8,957 bases of DNA from assembly GCA_001304365.1 (NCBI GenBank), contig LJNA01000054.1, positions 1 through 8,957 of the forward strand. Reading direction: 5' to 3'. Positions 7,641 through 8,957 of this stretch are shown piece after piece; the stretch's first letter is position 1; each line of letters starts with the position of its first letter. Below the pieces are notes generated by a model. That model made no database searches. It saw nothing but the letters and a program-made list of their open reading frames with translations, and was not told the DNA's origin. A program made the position numbers and the translations under genes. This DNA is from Syntrophobacter sp. DG_60. Its GTDB lineage: Bacteria; Desulfobacterota; Desulfofervidia; Desulfofervidales; DG-60.

Positions 7641-8735
7641 TTAGATCAAATCTAAGAGATGAAGCACTTTTTTACCCCCAACCTCCTTTAACTGCATAAA
7701 ACAACCCATACAAGTAGTTACTACGGCTTCTGCTCCGGTAACCTCAATTTTAGATAGCCGCCTTTTTAAAATCTCCCTTGAAAGCTTTTGATAAATAAGG
7801 CTAAACGGTCCTCCTTGGCCACAGCACTGCCCATCAGGGCTTGATTCTATAAAATTTTTTCCCAATTTCATAAGTAAGACACGCGGCTCTTTCCAGATAT
7901 TATGATGATATCTTAAGTGGCAAGGGTCATGCCAGGTAACTTTATACGAACATGAAATATCTAAATTTTGCTTTAATAAGAATTGAGAAAATTCTATTAC
8001 TTTTTTGCTCATTCCTGCTTTTTTATAAATTTCATAGGTCTTTAAATGATGAAAACAAGAAGCACAAGGGACAATGATATAATCTACCAATAATGGCTTA
8101 AATACCTGGACATTTTTTTGGGCCAAAAATTGAGCTGTTTCTACATCACCAAGAGAATAGGCCATAAGTCCACAGCAAGTTTGCTCTTTAGGAATGCCTA
8201 TGGGGATTTTAAGTTTTTCAGATAAAGAGATAAGTCTTTCTCCAAGGTATGGATAAAGGATATTGATAGCACAGCCAGTAAATACGGCCACTTTTGCCCC
8301 TGTGCTTTTAGGCATTTTCCTGTTTAAAAATGGCTTAGATGAAATAGGAAAAGAGGGATTAAATAGACCAGCCAATCTTAGCCAAATACCTAAGTGAAAA
8401 CGCTGATAATTTGCCAAAAACTTATTTAAAAGCCATGGATAATTGAAATAAAACCTTTTTTGTTCCCATATGATTTTTCTTACATTTTGGATGATCTTGG
8501 GGACTTCTAAATTGTATATACAGGCCTGCCTACACTGATTACACATAAGGCAAGCGTTAATGGCCTCTTTAAATGCATCTGAAACAGGGATTTCCTTATT
8601 TAGGAAGGTGGTTATTAAGGTTAATTTACCACGTGTAACAAGCCTTTCATGTCCGCTAACCTGATAAACTGGGCAAACTGACAAACATCTTCCACACTTT
8701 ATACATTGACTTGCTTCACGTAAAATATCATCCAC
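7641..8735 (-). CDS. GlcF/HdrD-like Fe-S oxidoreductase subunit
   Basis: The 364-residue protein has two N-terminal [4Fe-4S] ferredoxin motifs, CIKCGRCLSVCP (C11, C14, C17, C21) and CLMCNQCRQACI (C62, C65, C68, C72), then two CCG domains. Both match the CX31-39CCX35-36CXXC pattern exactly: C155-31-CC(187,188)-35-C224xxC227 and C272-31-CC(304,305)-36-C342xxC345. This is the layout of the glycolate oxidase iron-sulfur subunit GlcF and of heterodisulfide reductase HdrD-type proteins, which pass electrons between an FAD dehydrogenase and a membrane or thiol acceptor. No FAD subunit is in the window, so the substrate is open. The gene starts at a GTG directly after an in-frame TAG, so no longer start is possible, and no other start codon follows soon. 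It overlaps the end of pilC by eight bases, which suggests translational coupling. It is somewhat shorter than typical GlcF. Confidence 0.88.
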   Translation of the reverse strand: MDDILREASQCIKCGRCLSVCPVYQVSGHERLVTRGKLTLITTFLNKEIPVSDAFKEAINACLMCNQCRQACIYNLEVPKIIQNVRKIIWEQKRFYFNYPWLLNKFLANYQRFHLGIWLRLAGLFNPSFPISSKPFLNRKMPKSTGAKVAVFTGCAINILYPYLGERLISLSEKLKIPIGIPKEQTCCGLMAYSLGDVETAQFLAQKNVQVFKPLLVDYIIVPCASCFHHLKTYEIYKKAGMSKKVIEFSQFLLKQNLDISCSYKVTWHDPCHLRYHHNIWKEPRVLLMKLGKNFIESSPDGQCCGQGGPFSLIYQKLSREILKRRLSKIEVTGAEAVVTTCMGCFMQLKEVGGKKVLHLLDLI

Positions 8736-8957
8736 CTACCACAGCGCTCAAACGGAATATAGGCAAATACAAAGAAAGTACCAACCCACCTATAAGTCCA
8801 CCTAGGAATATCATCATCATAGGCTCTAACATAGAAGTAAATGCATCCACAGCAGCATCAACCTCTTCTTCATAAAAATCGGCCACCTTTGTCAACATGC
8901 CTTCCACCTCTCCTGTCTGCTCCCCTACTGCCGTCATCTGCACTACTAAGGGTGGGA
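8728..8957 (-). CDS. pilC: PilC/GspF inner-membrane platform protein, C-terminal end
   Basis: Only the last 75 or so residues are inside the window; the frame is open to the right edge, so the GTG at 8943 is not the start. The sequence PPLVVQMTAVGEQTGEVEGMLTKVADFYEEEVDAAVDAFTSMLEP is the conserved second cytoplasmic domain of the type II secretion F / type IV pilus C family. It is followed by a methionine- and glycine-rich membrane helix (MMMIFLGGLIGGLVLSLYLPIF). The protein is the inner-membrane platform on which the pilus assembly ATPases act. GEQTG and YLPIF favour PilC over GspF, but the two cannot be separated with certainty from this piece. It ends in TGA, overlapping the Fe-S gene downstream. 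Confidence 0.87.
   Translation of the reverse strand, partial: PPLVVQMTAVGEQTGEVEGMLTKVADFYEEEVDAAVDAFTSMLEPMMMIFLGGLIGGLVLSLYLPIFRLSAVVGG

Overview
The window is an AT-rich, gene-dense stretch of bacterial chromosome. It holds ten protein genes, two of them cut by the window edges. It contains no RNA gene, insertion sequence, CRISPR array or phage gene that I can see, and no gap without a gene reaches 300 bases. The gene set is mostly housekeeping: nucleoside salvage, purine synthesis, tRNA 3' maturation, a thioredoxin/TPR chaperone, a type IV pilus protein, a radical SAM enzyme and an Fe-S oxidoreductase subunit. Two exported proteins with Sec-type signal peptides, the pilus gene and the oxygen-sensitive Fe-S proteins suggest an anaerobic Gram-negative-type bacterium, perhaps a low-GC member of the Desulfobacterota or a related group. 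That placement is an inference from gene content and repeat style; no marker in the window proves it.

Layout. Positions 2-1063 (+) are the 3' part of an MTA/SAH deaminase-type amidohydrolase gene. It converges on a two-gene minus-strand operon (2645-1170) in which a CnoX-like thioredoxin-TPR co-chaperone precedes a metallo-beta-lactamase-fold hydrolase of the COG1237 type. Divergent from that operon is rnz, RNase Z (2792-3703, +). It converges on a radical SAM gene (5008-3899, -) related to the AmmeMemoRadiSam/PflA-activase group. Divergent from the radical SAM gene is a plus-strand operon of an exported DJ-1/PfpI protein (5263-5832), purA (5845-7140) and a small exported protein of unknown function (7133-7450). 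This converges on a minus-strand pair entering from the right edge: the 3' end of pilC/gspF (8957-8728) and a GlcF/HdrD-like Fe-S protein (8735-7641) that overlaps it by 8 bases.

Regulatory signals. A good sigma70-type promoter (TTGACC-17-TAAAAT) precedes the DJ-1-purA operon. rnz and the radical SAM gene have no Shine-Dalgarno sequence, but each has promoter-like hexamers placed so that transcription would begin at or within a few bases of the ATG. They look leaderless or nearly so. The other internal genes mostly have purine-rich ribosome binding sites or are translationally coupled.

Intergenic repeats. Three of the gaps between operons carry long imperfect palindromes of three different sequence types: TCGTTAA/AATAGTTAA at 1042-1162, CCACAGAT..CGCTGATT at 3716-3864, and CCGCAGAG..CAGAG at 5067-5190. 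A fourth gap (7451-7640) has only a short 10-base-period repeat. The palindromes are the main structure not explained by the genes. I did not find a convincing new multi-gene system. The items most worth following up are the repeats, the leaderless starts, the exported DJ-1 protein and the small exported protein fused to the end of purA.
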